This document shows positions 48,305 to 58,967 of a stretch of DNA of 64,000 nt, piece after piece. Every line of letters begins with the position of its first letter. Position 1 is the stretch's first letter. A program made the translations under genes and the position numbers. Origin of the DNA: Trileptium ribeirensis (Eukaryota; Nematoda; Enoplea; Enoplida; Thoracostomopsidae); assembly GCA_030248225.1 (NCBI GenBank), contig JASANE010001721.1:1-64000 (forward strand). The letters are read 5' to 3'. The notes beneath the pieces are model-generated. The model was given only the letters and a program-made list of their open reading frames with translations, was not told the DNA's origin and did not search any database.

Positions 48305-50513
48305 CTTCATTTCGATCACAGCGATATCGCCTTTATTGACATTTGCGACGCATCTCACAAAGTCGGGAAAACTTTCGACGTTTTTGATCCGCTTCATTTC
48401 TAGTTCAACGCCATGATGGATGGAGTCGGCCGACATGAATGTATGGCCCGGCTCCAAATATTTGAACACGATCTTCTCTGCGGCGATTTCGCTACTGTTA
48501 GCCGCGCGAACCATAGCTGAGAACAGAGTCCAATTTTTATTTTGGCCACTACAGTTGTCCAACCACGCAACAACGGTTTTGACAGTTTTGTGTACCAAGA
48601 GAAATTGCCAAAACGCGCTGGTAACTTCAGCCGCGCTACGTCCGGCGACAGCCTCGTGCCAAACGACAGCAACTGACCTCTGACCTGTCTGAGAGTGTTG
48701 AGAACCTAACAGTGCAAATGTTTCATTGTAGGTGATCAAACGCGGTGTGAATATACAACTCTTGATACCTTTGAGCCTCGGTAGCATAACGACCTTCTGC
48801 AGATCGGCCGACACAGCGATTTGGGAATCATTGGGTGGCGAATCCTTATCCGCGCTGTACGCAGCTCTAGTATTGCGTGCACGCTGAACATGATCTGAAT
48901 GAAGAACACAGTTCTCGCACTCTGTTACATCATGATTGGGGCCCACTGCGCTCTTATGCATATCGTGTATGCGACACTCTTCGCACTCTTCATTACCTAA
49001 AGTAACAAAGCTAATGTTCATGGCGTTCACTTGCATACGGTAGATCTCGTAGCCAACTTTCGCTTCGTGAGTTTCATTGTATTGCGTCCACATCGCTCGG
49101 ATAGTCAAATCCGAAGGATGGTATAGTCGCCGTGGCGCGTGCGCTCGTCGATAATGACTTATCGAGGGCTTAAAGCTCTGAATATGGGCTGTAATTGAAG
49201 CAGTATCAATCTTAGTATTCGGAGAAGCTTTGCCGCGCCTTTCTCCTAGCGCTGGAACTCCTGTTGGGTCAGCACTGGCCAATGCGTAGCTCACTGGTTT
49301 ATCGTTCGTAAGTCCTAGCGTCGCTAGGAAGAACACTTTGCACACCTTCTGTGGTGTTCCGTCTCCGTCTTTGAGAGACCAGGATAATGTTTTTTGACGA
49401 CGTGAACCTTTATCGGGTTCCGGCACGCCTTCGCGTCGTTCTCGGTGTTTATCACTAGACTTAACAAGTTCCCTGAGGAGCATCCGCTGCTGATCTACTG
49501 ACGCTTCCCAATAGCTATTGTAGCTTGCTAGCCGAAGATCGTGATTAATACGTTCGCCGCACGAAAATCTGCAACAACATGGGTCTTGCATGGGATGTTT
49601 TGATTTCTTGTCTTGCACTGTCAGTGGTTTCTTCTTCTTTAGCTTGGGTGGCTCATCATCACGCTGATCCGGTTCCTGTAGTTCCGAATCGTCACTACCA
49701 TTATACTGGTGCTCAGGCTGCGTAACCGCTGTGCTGTCGTCGGCACTACGGATATCTCTACTACTATCCACGAAAGGTTGCAACAAATCCGCATTTGGGC
49801 GGTAAGCGTCACTGTCAGCAATAAATCTCGTTTCAGCAAGAGAGTCTTGTGGGGCCACAGACTCGTATGTCTGCGGTAACGCATAACCGTGGGATTTGCT
49901 TGGTTCTGGCTGTGCTTCGGTTGATATTTCACACAGTTGAATGTAGGATTTTGATAAGGCGCTATTCGCCGACGGCGGAGTCACTGACGGTGGTGGCGTT
50001 GGATACTGCTGTGCACTGGAGCCAAACGCCGTGTCGAAACTGGGCAGAGGATGCATTGGATTTGCGCAGTAAATTCCCGCGGAAGACGAGCTATAATTAA
50101 TTGGATGCGTGAAATGTTCCCGACAGCAGCCACATACACCCTGCGTCAGATGAACCCCCAATGGCATCATTGGACTGCATACCGATGATACCGGCTGTGT
50201 AGCCGGTACATGTGGAATCTGCTGAAAATTTTCGTAGTAAGGCTGCCAGGAAATTGGCTGTGGTGGATGAAACGGAACATGGTGCTGTGGTGTAGGCAAC
50301 CGCTGCAGCAATTCATACTGACCCATTGGCTCAAGTGGATTTGACATTTGTACAAGGTTTCCAGTGCAAGACTGCATGGGCAATGTCGGTTGTGGCGCAG
50401 GCTTATTAAAAATAGTTGGCTGCGGCGCAAACTGGAGGGAGAATGACGGTTGCGGCGAAGGATGACGGGCACTTGAAGACGGTGTTGAGTTGGATTCAAG
50501 GCTCTGAGGCGCT
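48305..50513 (-). CDS. PWWP-DUF7869 protein, exon 2 of 3 (conserved core)
   Basis: Large exon of 2209 nt, residues 137-873, between acceptor TTTTTAG|AGCGCC and donor AAG|GTAAAT. The first ~230 residues are Pro/Gln/Ser-rich, followed by an acidic stretch and a KLKKKKP basic patch. A Cys cluster PCCCRFSC (448-455) precedes the DUF7869-like core: VCKVFFLATLGLTN, an RRGK box, a SHYRRAHAPRRLY block and two C-x2-C pairs (ECEEC, CENC). The most conserved motifs are SADLQKVVMLPRL (Asp 707), VWHEAVAGRSAAEV, WLDNCSGQNKNW (Asp 789) and GHTFMSADSIHHGVE (Asp 833, Glu 840). The spaced acidic residues resemble an RNase-H-like DDE catalytic set. Its place between TIRs suggests it is the transposase. Function is inferred, not shown. 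Confidence 0.88.
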
Positions 50514-51251
50514 CTAAAAACGTTAAAAAATAGTAAGATTAAACGAAACTCAATAGGCAGGAAATTGCACGGCTTAAATATACTTTTCTGGTTGAGCCAT
50601 GATGAATATAAACAACCTATTTATGGTCCAACCGCTCAGAATAGAGATTGATGTCTGGTTCATGCATTCAAGCTATTCTTTGTGCTAGCTAGAATTTAAT
50701 ATATTTGTATACCATTATAGGTCCATGCAGGCATTAATTATTCCGAAAATACTACTTATTTGGTAAATCTCCGCAAACAATGGTTCAACATTTGATACAT
50801 GACTTGTCGACGCTATGCCGTATGCACGATGTACAAAACATTTCTGGTTAACGACCAAAGCATTATAGTACCAAACCTACTAAGACTGTTGTAGTTTCTG
50901 GACTACACATTTAGTAAAAATACTCAAAAGAGTTGACAGCGTTAATGGTGCTATTAGCATATAGGTTACATAACTAAACACAAAGTTGTTATAAATTATA
51001 ACCGAAATGTAGAAGTTCTAATGTATTATGTGTCCTCCAACACTGCAGCAGATAGCAAATAATGCTATCGAACTTTCTATGCAGACCAACTTTTTATAGA
51101 ATCTAACACTATAGCAGTGAATTCTAGGCATATGCTTTAGCAAGTAATCACATTAGCAAGCAGGTCACACGGTTATCGTACACTACGCCGCCGCTGCTCG
51201 CTCGCTTGAGAGGCCATAGTCGTTTCTGATAAGTGATAGCTGTATACCTAC

Positions 51252-51660
51252 TTTGGTTCTGGATTCTCAATGCGATCAAGCAGCGACTGCACGCATGTAT
51301 TCGCCACAGTAGTTGCATGCTTTAGCGTAAGAAAGGCTGGGAGAACGCTAGCGAAGGCGTCTGCTGCAGTTGAATTCCCGTAGGCTTCATAAACAGCGTA
51401 TTCAAACGCAAGTTCAATAGACTGACACAGGTATGAATCCTTTCGACTCCCAGTGACATATTTGATGGTCTTGGGGTCGTTAATTTTCTGACTGCAGCCG
51501 GACTGACGAACGAATACTGTTTGCTGGATGCAGACCACCAGACATATATGTGACCTTGAGGATTGGTAACATTGCGAGGAGCCGTTGAACTGTCGATCAC
51601 CATTGCCGGCCAGAACAATCTTCTCCATTTGACCCACACAAATTCGTTAAATTCGAACAT
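51252..51660 (-). CDS. PWWP-DUF7869 protein, exon 1 of 3 (PWWP-like domain)
   Basis: ATG at 51660 with in-frame stops just upstream (TAA TAA); a good acceptor (CCTTTTTTCAG, about 51682) lies before it, so a 5' UTR exon may exist. Residues 1-60 have the pattern of a PWWP domain, a methyl-lysine nucleosome/DNA reader: NEFVWVKWRRLFWPAMVID, then YVWWSASSKQYSFVSPAAVRKL. The helical second half (SYLCQSIELAFEYAVYEAYG) is in another frame. The switch lies at an AGAAAATT run near 51482; one extra A would join the two, and only then does the exon length (410) match the phase of exon 2. The donor is CCAAA|GTAGGT (phase 2). Either an assembly indel or a real inactivating deletion. Confidence 0.78.
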
Positions 51661-52299
51661 CCGACACAATTATTAATAAAACTGAAAAAAGGCATTACAA
51701 ATTTATTATGCTGCAGTCGCCATTAGCATCATGAATAAAACCATGATGTTAATGGCGCCAACCTATGTGAATGTCTTAAGTGTGGTGTTGCATGGAATGC
51801 CTTCAATGAATTGGGATATAAGGCAAACAAACAGAATTAAAAATAATTATCTCTGACACACTAAATAAAACCCAGTGGTTTCATTGCTGTGGGTTACAAG
51901 CAATTAGCGGGTGTTACGAGTCCGCACAGATTTCATAATAAAACCTCATTGAGAAAAAATGTGTATATCACGAACTAAACTGGAGATAAGCTAAATTATT
52001 ATCAAAATGAAAATCCGTAATGTATATTTATAAACTGAGCGCAATGTTTAACTATGCATGAATAACGCGCGTAACAAATCCGTTCGATTCTAAAATTCTG
52101 TTATAGTTTCTGCTATATGTAGTATATTGCTTGACGAAATATCCATGACAGTTATAAACTGGGTGATCAGGTGACAATTTGCATATGGACTTGTCGTTGC
52201 GCGGCTATATTTTTGGTTAGGAATCATCGTCGCTATTTGTCATCCCCGGTTGCTAAAAGGCAGCCTGAAATACGGAGATACGCCGTTTTTCTGTTGTAT

Positions 52300-52590
52300 G
52301 CGTAAGTAGTATCAAACGTTTAAAAGCTGTATCTCCAATGTTGTTCCTGGAGTTACAGCTTTTTTGATTTTGCTAAATTCCAAAAAAAATGTCGTATCTC
52401 CATAACATATGGAGATACACCTTTTCGCTTTGGACAAATGGAGATGCAGCTTTTTACCCAGACAACACAGCAATATAGCATCAGATGGAGTGGCGATACT
52501 GCAAAATAAACTGCAAATTCCAAATCTACGCAAAAATTTGACCCAGAAATATATAAAATATAATTTTTCGAAATTTTGGAGATACACCCT
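52300..52590. repeat. Right subterminal repeats of the DNA transposon
   Basis: AGCTGTATCTCC (52324), GGAGTTACAGCTTTTT (52350), GTATCTCCATAACATATGGA followed by GATACACC (52394-52425), GGAGATGCAGCTTTTT (52440) and terminal GGAGATACACCC (52578). Same core as the left end, with both orientations present. Confidence 0.78.
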
Positions 52591-52612
52591 TTTTCTGTAG
52601 CACGGCAGACTT

Positions 52613-52718
52613 GCAGTTCCACGTACTCGACGCGAACCTTTATGGATGAACAATCGAACTCGAAATGCCGTGCACATACAACACAACGCATATCGCGCGT
52701 ACAGACGTACGTATAGTG
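52613..52718 (+). mobile_element. Middle segment of the interrupted non-LTR retrotransposon
   Basis: About 106 bp of ORF2 between the two insertions, reading AVPRTRREPLWMNNRTRNAV, an amphipathic linker after the endonuclease, up to YRRTY, where the hAT-like element begins. The frame is the one that ends at 46763 on the left and continues as YSAINLRRYQH from 53978 on the right. Confidence 0.88.
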
Positions 52719-53976
52719 CAGGGAATAACCGGAACCAAAATTTACCGGAACCGGAACCAGCAACCGGAACCGTCCATTTAAACCGGATCCGGAACCGGAA
52801 CCTGGTCTTCGAAATTTATATATAGTAAAACAGATGATGGAAGAAATGAAGGTATAGTGGATTTAAAATGCATTAAAAATAACTTTTACATAAATTTATA
52901 TAAGTAAAACAGATGATGGAAGAAATGAAGGTATAGTGAATTTAAAATGCATTAAAAATAACTTTTACATTAAACTTAAGGGTTTGCGATGGTATTATTG
53001 CCTTTCTGAAACTTTAAAGAGACTGATGAAGCTAATAATGTTTATTTATCGATCAAATATGTCGATTTTTGGACACCCAAAGCAAAAATGCCTTCCACTA
53101 TACACCATTGCATATACTGCATCAAATCGAATATGCTTACAAAGCTTGGAGCGTAGAATACATACTTTCGCTCTGTCTCCAGTCGCGTCCCTTTACTACA
53201 CATACGTTTGTTGTATGTTCTTCTGTAGGAAACTTAAAATTATTGGTTTATATGATTCTAAGAGAAAATAATAGATAGAAGGTAATTTTTTGATCAGTGG
53301 TCAGAGACACTGTTTAGGCTAGCGTTGGACAAATAGTGCCCGTCAGTTAGATCATAATGATGATAACTTTCTAATCAGAATGCTATAAATAAGACACACT
53401 GTGATGCTGCTCGCACAGTTTCAATAAATACAGTTCATTGCCAAGAAAGCAGTTTCTAGCTGCGTTGCAGATAACGTTAGTTACTTCAATTTAGACTGAT
53501 TTACCAAGTTTACAAGCGCGCTGGCGGGTGCTTGACGCAATTTATGTTATCCAAGCATACCCTAAATACTTCTGCGTAAGCCATACTCTGTTACTGATTT
53601 GGACCGGTTTAATTCAAACGTATCCCACAGACTTCTGGATGTGTAAAATAGCTGCTACACGCATCGACCTGGCTTTGATTTAACAAACTCCTGCAGGTTA
53701 TTATGAAAAATTCCTGCTCAAATTATGTGCCCTACTTACTTACGTTTTACACGGCAAATTGGTTAGTTAATCTTTTCTTTTACTTGGTTGTATTGGAGCT
53801 TGATCATTGTATAATATATATTACATATGTTTGGATTACAGGATAAAACGTGGAAAATTTCAAACAAAATTTTTAAACCGGAATTCCGGTTCCGGTATGG
53901 TTTTTGCCCTTTGCCGGAACCGGAACCGGAACACGATTTTCGCCGGAACCGGAACCGGAATTCCGGTTACTCCCTG
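52719..53976. mobile_element. Non-autonomous hAT-like element
   Basis: Inverted ends CAGGGAATAACCGGAA (left) and CCAGGGAGTAACCGGAA (right, reverse complement); the exact 8-bp duplication GTATAGTG lies at 52711-52718 and 53977-53984. An 8-bp duplication with CAGGG ends is the hAT signature. 1258 bp with no transposase. Both ends carry decayed GGAACC hexamer repeats. Inside are a 79-bp tandem duplication (52831/52910, CAGATGATGGAAGAAATGAA) and a fragment (53130-53330) of other repeats, including the 65-bp block seen at 44640. A right-end remnant of the family lies at 31366. Confidence 0.93.
53198..53262 (+). repeat. Shared 65-bp block (copy 2 of 3), inside the hAT-like element
   Basis: ACATACGTTTGTTGTATGTT, GTAGGAAACTTAAAATTATT and GGTTTATATGATTCTAA align with 44640-44705 and 60113-60175. 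Confidence 0.75.
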
Positions 53977-53984
53977 GTATAGTG

Positions 53985-55812
53985 CTATTAACCTACGTAG
54001 ATATCAACACTGTAGTTGGCAAGTGACTTACGAGTCAAACCGGGCCATATGGCTGTTTGAACGGAAGCTGTCTAGCAATATCAAATCTGACTGTAAATCT
54101 TTTTGGGCGTATGTCAATAGTAAGCAAAATTCTCGTATCCGGGTAGGTCCACTTAAGCGAGTCGACAGTACCCTTACCGAATCTGATGAAGAAACAGCCA
54201 CCCAATTCAACAACTACTTCAGCTCAGTGTTTGTATCTGAAACTACAACAGCTATGCCCTGTTTTCCTCAAAGAACCGGTGGTCGGTTAGACGACATAAA
54301 CTTCACCAATGAATCTATAGTGCATACCATTTTAAAATCTAAACCATCTATATCTTACGGTCCCGATAATATTTCAAACTTATTGCTACGTGAATGTGCA
54401 GATATAGTTGCTCCATACATACGCCGCATTGCGCGTTTGTCTTCGACTCCTCAATATTACCCGAAGACTGGCTTAATGCATTTGTATCTCCAATACTAAA
54501 ATCTGGATCTCGACTATTGAAAGAGAACTATAGGCCGATCAGTGTAAGCTCTTGTGTCTGTAAAATCATCTAACGCATCATTTGTGACCATCTTATAGAC
54601 CACGCAAACAAACACAATCTACTTTACAAAACGCAGTACGGCTTCCTATCAAATAGATCTTGTGAAATTCAGCTCATTGACTATATGCAATCCGTGACAA
54701 AAACTATAAACGACGGTGACTCCGCTGATGCTGTCTATATCGATTTAAAAAAGCCTTCGACCGCGTACCCCATAGACGACTGCTACACAAACTGCAAAGT
54801 TACGGTATTGATGGTAAACTAAATCGATGGATCGAATCTTTTCTAACAAAACGCACTCAGCAAGTCTGTATTCGCGACGCCTACTCTGCTAAAACAAACG
54901 TTCTTTCCGGCGTCCCGCAAGGAAGGGTATTAGGTCCCGTTCTTTCTCTTTTTTTATATCAACGATCTTGACCAGTCAATTTCATCATGTATTTGGAAAT
55001 TCGCCGATGATACCAAACTTCTACGCCGACTTCACAACAACTATAACAACGTCGATTATACTGATCTTCAGAACGACTTGACATCACTCATTGACTGGGC
55101 TCAAACACGGCTCCTCGAAATTAACGTCCGGAATTCGCTTGTTTACATTTTGGTTCTAATAACCCCGATATGCAGTATCATGTTAACAACTTGAATATTC
55201 CCAATGCGACAGTGGTGTCCGATTTGGGGGTAACGATTTCTTGTGACCTTAAGCCGTTTAATCACGTCACACGTATCACGATGGAAGCTACTCGCATCAT
55301 TCGACTACTGTCTATCACTTGGCGTTTCTGGAATAAAAGTAGTTTCATACCACTATGCTTTGCTCTGATTCGTCCAAAGTTGGAGTATTCATCGTCTGTT
55401 TGGTCGCCATCATCTATACGTGACATTATGTTGCTTGAGAAAGTGCAGAGACGTGCGACACGGCTCATACCGTCTATACGCCAGATGTCCTACGAAGAGA
55501 GACTCAAATATATTGGCCTCCAGTCGTTGGAATCACGTCGTCTGCGAAAGGATTTAATGCTTCTCCACAAAATACTCCACGGCCTGATCGACTACGACAT
55601 GAGCAGATTGTTCGTTTATCATCATGTCACGTCACCCCGCAGTCACTGCTTAAAACTACGACGAATCGGAACACCACAAATTAACATTCGACGAGATTTC
55701 TTTTCTCAACCAGGTGTAGACGTGTGGAATAGACTTCCAGAGTGAGTAGTCCTCGTTCCTTCCACCGAGGCCTTCAAAACCCGTCTCCATGACTCACAGT
55801 TTTTCACGTAAT
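53985..55812 (+). pseudogene. Retrotransposon ORF2, reverse transcriptase part
   Basis: Continues the ORF2 begun at 45819. RT landmarks spread over several frames: LLERKLS-like linker (FERKLSSNIKSDCKSFWAYV), SYGPDNISNLLLREC, an AVYIDL motif A region near 54735, SGVPQGRVLGPVL near 54910, WKFADDTKLL (catalytic FADD box, about 54990) and the C-terminal LEKVQRRATRLIPSIRQMSY block (55433-55492). The end reads FKTRLHDSQFFT, stop about 55812, after an in-frame TGA at 55743. Several frameshifts and stops make the element dead. This family differs from the elements at 12405 and 61812. Confidence 0.88.
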
Positions 55813-56075
55813 CTATTGGGTGCTGCCTTGGTTGTTTCTGGTGTTTTACAGTTTGGATCTACGACGACCGAACAAGCCAACATGAGTTGGCCTTTTTCTC
55901 CCAAGTCGACCTAACGCAATTTCACTCACAACGCAGCGATAATACGACGATGGCTTGGGTCTCCGGTGCGCATAAAAAGGTATACTATAATTTTTTGATC
56001 GCTGGCCATGGATATTGTTCAGGCTAGCGTTCAAACCGAACAGCGATTCTAGTTTAAAATTTTCCACATTTTTTG
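55813..56075 (+). mobile_element. Probable 3' UTR of the interrupted retrotransposon
   Basis: Non-coding DNA after the ORF2 stop. Part of it (TTTTTTGATCGCTGGCCATG .. GTTCAGGCTAGCGTT, 55994-56032) has a diverged match inside the hAT-like element at 53287-53325. The 3' end is not precisely defined. Confidence 0.5.
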
Positions 56076-56277
56076 CTGCATCTATGGTACAAACATATAT
56101 ACGTTATACATACAATTATATATATCATGTTCCAACACAACCAAACAAAAGAAAAAATTAACTCAGCAAATTGCCGAGTGAAACGAAAGTAGCACACAAT
56201 TTCAGTAAGAATTTTTCTTTACCAGGCTGGAGTTTGTTAACCAAAACTAATATAAGTCGATGATTGTAACAACTTAC

Positions 56278-56570
56278 CCATTCAGAAATCTGCGGTATAT
56301 GTAAGCAATGAACCGGTACAACTTGATGTACATAACAGAGTATGGATTATTGAAGGACTTCGGTGTAAGCTTGGCTAATATAAATTGCTTCAAGTACCAG
56401 CTCGGGTGCTTGTAAACGTTGCAATCAGTCGTAGAGCGGGGTAATACTGAAAATAATTCTGATAAAAGTTGTGCTTTCACAGCATGCTTTGAGTCCAGAC
56501 TATTGCTCAGTACAGCAACTAAATGCATTTCCTCGTGGGAAACTGTCAACGCATTGTGCTTGTCTTTCAT
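56278..56570 (-). CDS. Candidate first coding exon of an unknown gene
   Basis: A 97-codon frame starting at an ATG (56570) with an in-frame TGA directly upstream. It ends at a near-perfect splice donor, AATGG|GTAAGT, in phase 2. The sequence (HEEMHLVAVLSNSLDSKHAV, QLLSELFSVLPRSTTDC, YKHPSWYLKQFILAKL, FNNPYSVMYIKLYRFIAYIY) has a balanced composition and helical pattern, unlike the spurious frames around it. I do not recognise the family. A next exon would lie to the left on the minus strand, possibly beyond the retrotransposon; I could not find it. It may be a chance frame. Confidence 0.4.
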
Positions 56571-57849
56571 TCATTCATGCTACTACCGATTGGGATAATA
56601 ACGGAACAAGGGTGGGGAAATATTGAAATTCCGAAATAGCCATGGCACACTAATTGACTAAACCACATGAGAACCACTACTATATACTATAAAGCGTCTG
56701 CAAAGAACTACGATAAAATTATTCGTGTAACAATTGTATACTTAGCGTCTGATAATCAGCGGCTCGTTTCTTTGAATAGAACTTTGGAATATCAGAGAGG
56801 TCGTATATATTCGATATGGCGGGAAAAATATAATAGCAGGATGCAGAATAATGACACAGCAAACAAGCTACAGTGAATAAACATTCCTCGACGAGCACGT
56901 AGCAGAAAGTTATAGTTTCAAGCTTGTGGATACGGAGATACTTACAATGAAATGAAATACTCCACTCCGTCGCCGTGCAACCGAGTTGCTTCAGAGCGAC
57001 GATCGAGATTTAGCACAGCGTTAAAAGTTTTTCAGAATTTATCATAATCTATTGTATACCAGACGCTGAGTTTTCTTGGCCATGGTCGAGCTTTTAGTGG
57101 ACCAGCGACAACGCCGTATAGCCTAAAACTGTAAATGCCTGACATGAGCAGGAGGCTCGTGAAGAATTTCGCCTGACTTCATGTGGCATTTTAATGAATC
57201 TGCAGAATTGGGACGTTCCAGGCGGTCAAATTCGACGCAACAAATAGGTCTGTTCAGTTTCGATATGTACCGTTTCATACGCTGGCCAACAAAAACAATC
57301 TTTTTTCGGTTTCGGAGGCGTGTATACGAGTTCACTTTACGCGTTTTTGGAGTTGGAGTGCTCTCATATTATGGTTTTATTGTTCTATTAATGTGCTCCG
57401 AAATTTGAGCGAAGTCAGCGCCATGGTGACATGGAAAGTGTAGATTTGGTACTTGATTACGATGGTGTAATATGAGGACTCTTCATAGGCAAGAAAACGG
57501 CCATGAGGCGCACCGGCTGGCCTTCGAACATGACTGTACAATCACATTTGATTTCGCCCACTAGTGGTCCTCGAGATACAGCTGAGATACTTGCGAAGTA
57601 CTGACTCAGCTGGCGATATGTCGTGTCTCTTGATCCGTTGAAGACGTAGATTTTGATGCTTGCGGTTAGGTGCTCGGCTCGTAAACAACATCAACGTTGT
57701 TGATTTCGTCGAACTGGTCGCCTAGCCGTCCAATCTCATTCCATATTTCGTATTTTGTCAAGAGCCCCGGTACAGACAATGGCAAGGATACTTCGTGTTG
57801 TTGCAAGGAAAAATCCCTGTAATATTCGAATGCATGCAACACACCTTCG

Positions 57850-58731
57850 CTGGTGAGTTTTGTTCACAAACTGCACATAAGCTCAGCGAACTTTGCTTTC
57901 GAGATTGGGCGCTTCCTCGGTCTGGTATATGCGGGAAGTTGTACTTGCCACTTAATTGACAGGCTTGAAGATGGCAAAATCCAGCGGCTGCAGTAGCTCA
58001 GTTGTATGCGGCAGAAGCTTATGAAGCGTGATGAGCTTCTTCTGTGCTTGCACTCTAGTGCCTTACCAAAGTTGAAACAGGTGTTCGTCAAACATCAGTA
58101 AACGGGGAGCAGAGCGCCATCGCCCACCCGAGTTCGCACATCGAGCTCAGAAACCATTTAGAAACGTTTCCGCTTCCATCCAACTTGAGGAATTGGCGTA
58201 CTGCCAAGGGTAGTATTGATCTCGAGAATATATATTATACCATTTATTTTGGACCTGTTTGACTTTATAAATAATGAGAGGAGGATATGTTTCACCGGAT
58301 GCAGACTTAATGGCGAGGACAGTCGTATTTTCGTTATGCAAATGACCGACATTCTGAACAGTTTTTTGACCTTTCTCGGACACAACTCTGGCCGAGTCAG
58401 GGTCATGTGAGAAGCCAGATTCGTCCGCGTTCCAAACATAGCCGGTGATTCCTGAAGATCAAGTGATTGTATTGTAGCATCCAGCAGTTCGTAAAAATGG
58501 TTGATGACAAATGGATTTCCTATGATTATACCGAGGCACAGTGAGAGCGGTAGCACGTTTCAGAGACAAATTTTGGTCATGCATAAACTTTGAAACCCAA
58601 TCAGGGCCAGCCCTACCTTCTTCATCGTGTTTGAAATATTTTGAGGTTACGGCATATTGGTTGTATACGACGTATGACTGGACAAAAGAGGCGATATCTT
58701 TTAATGTTTGAGCCCAGCCTAGCTGAGCCAT
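57850..58731 (-). pseudogene. pogo/Tigger-type transposase, broken
   Basis: The DDE_1-type transposase can be followed across three frames from an ATG at 58731. Landmarks are a DWVSKFMHDQNLSLKRATAL box, FYELLDATIQSLDL, YVWNADESGFSHDPDSARVV (first catalytic Asp in N-x-D-E-S-G), SEKGQKTVQNVGH, NTTVLAIKSASGETYPPLII, and near the end KKLITLHKLLPHTTELLQPL followed by DFAIFKPV. The ordering is that of pogo-clade transposases of the Tc1/mariner superfamily. Frameshifts near 58540, 58390 and 58150 and a TAA after FKPVN show it is inactive. No terminal repeats were found around it. Confidence 0.85.
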
Positions 58732-58967
58732 GCTGTATATAAAATGTTTTAGTTTGACGCATTTCGCTTTGATGAATACACAATTATGGCCAGTGTTGCC
58801 GGAACCACGATCGGCACCGGACTGACGATCGTTTCATTTTGTTTTCACTCAGTACATTCATCCTGTAACATAAATACTGCTCTCCTGCGTTTGTTAGATT
58901 GTTTTTTGTACAAATAGTGGTGCACGAGATATATTTTGCCCATACTGTTCAACAACTGACTAATACA

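Larger units (their letters stand above)
46764..52608. mobile_element. 5.8-kb DNA transposon carrying a PWWP-DUF7869 gene
   Basis: The ends are terminal inverted repeats: left CAGCCGTGCTATAGAAAAAA, right (reverse complement) CTGCCGTGCTACAGAAAAAG. Both continue through GGTGTA(A/T)CTCCAAAA, giving 31 of 35 matching positions. ACTT flanks both sides (46760-46763 and 52609-52612). Deleting the element and one ACTT joins codons for IALSTPL to AVPRTRREPLW in the interrupted retrotransposon, so the boundaries are exact. Subterminal repeats (AGCTGTAACTCC and variants) are clustered within about 450 bp of each end. Its only substantial gene is the three-exon minus-strand one below, presumably the transposase. 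The 4-bp duplication alone does not identify a superfamily; Sola and Academ also make 3-4-bp duplications. Confidence 0.93.

Noticed and set aside
48296..50383. Single-exon 695-aa gene starting at TTG
   Set aside because: The frame runs upstream to an acceptor at 50513 and its end reads into a GTAAAT donor; it is the middle exon of a three-exon gene.
52312..52763. Cys-rich frames of 124 and 136 codons on the minus strand
   Set aside because: They span the subterminal repeats and the TIR of the DNA transposon and part of the hAT end; non-coding.
58147..58556. Two separate small genes on the minus strand
   Set aside because: They are frame-shifted pieces of one pogo-type transposase.
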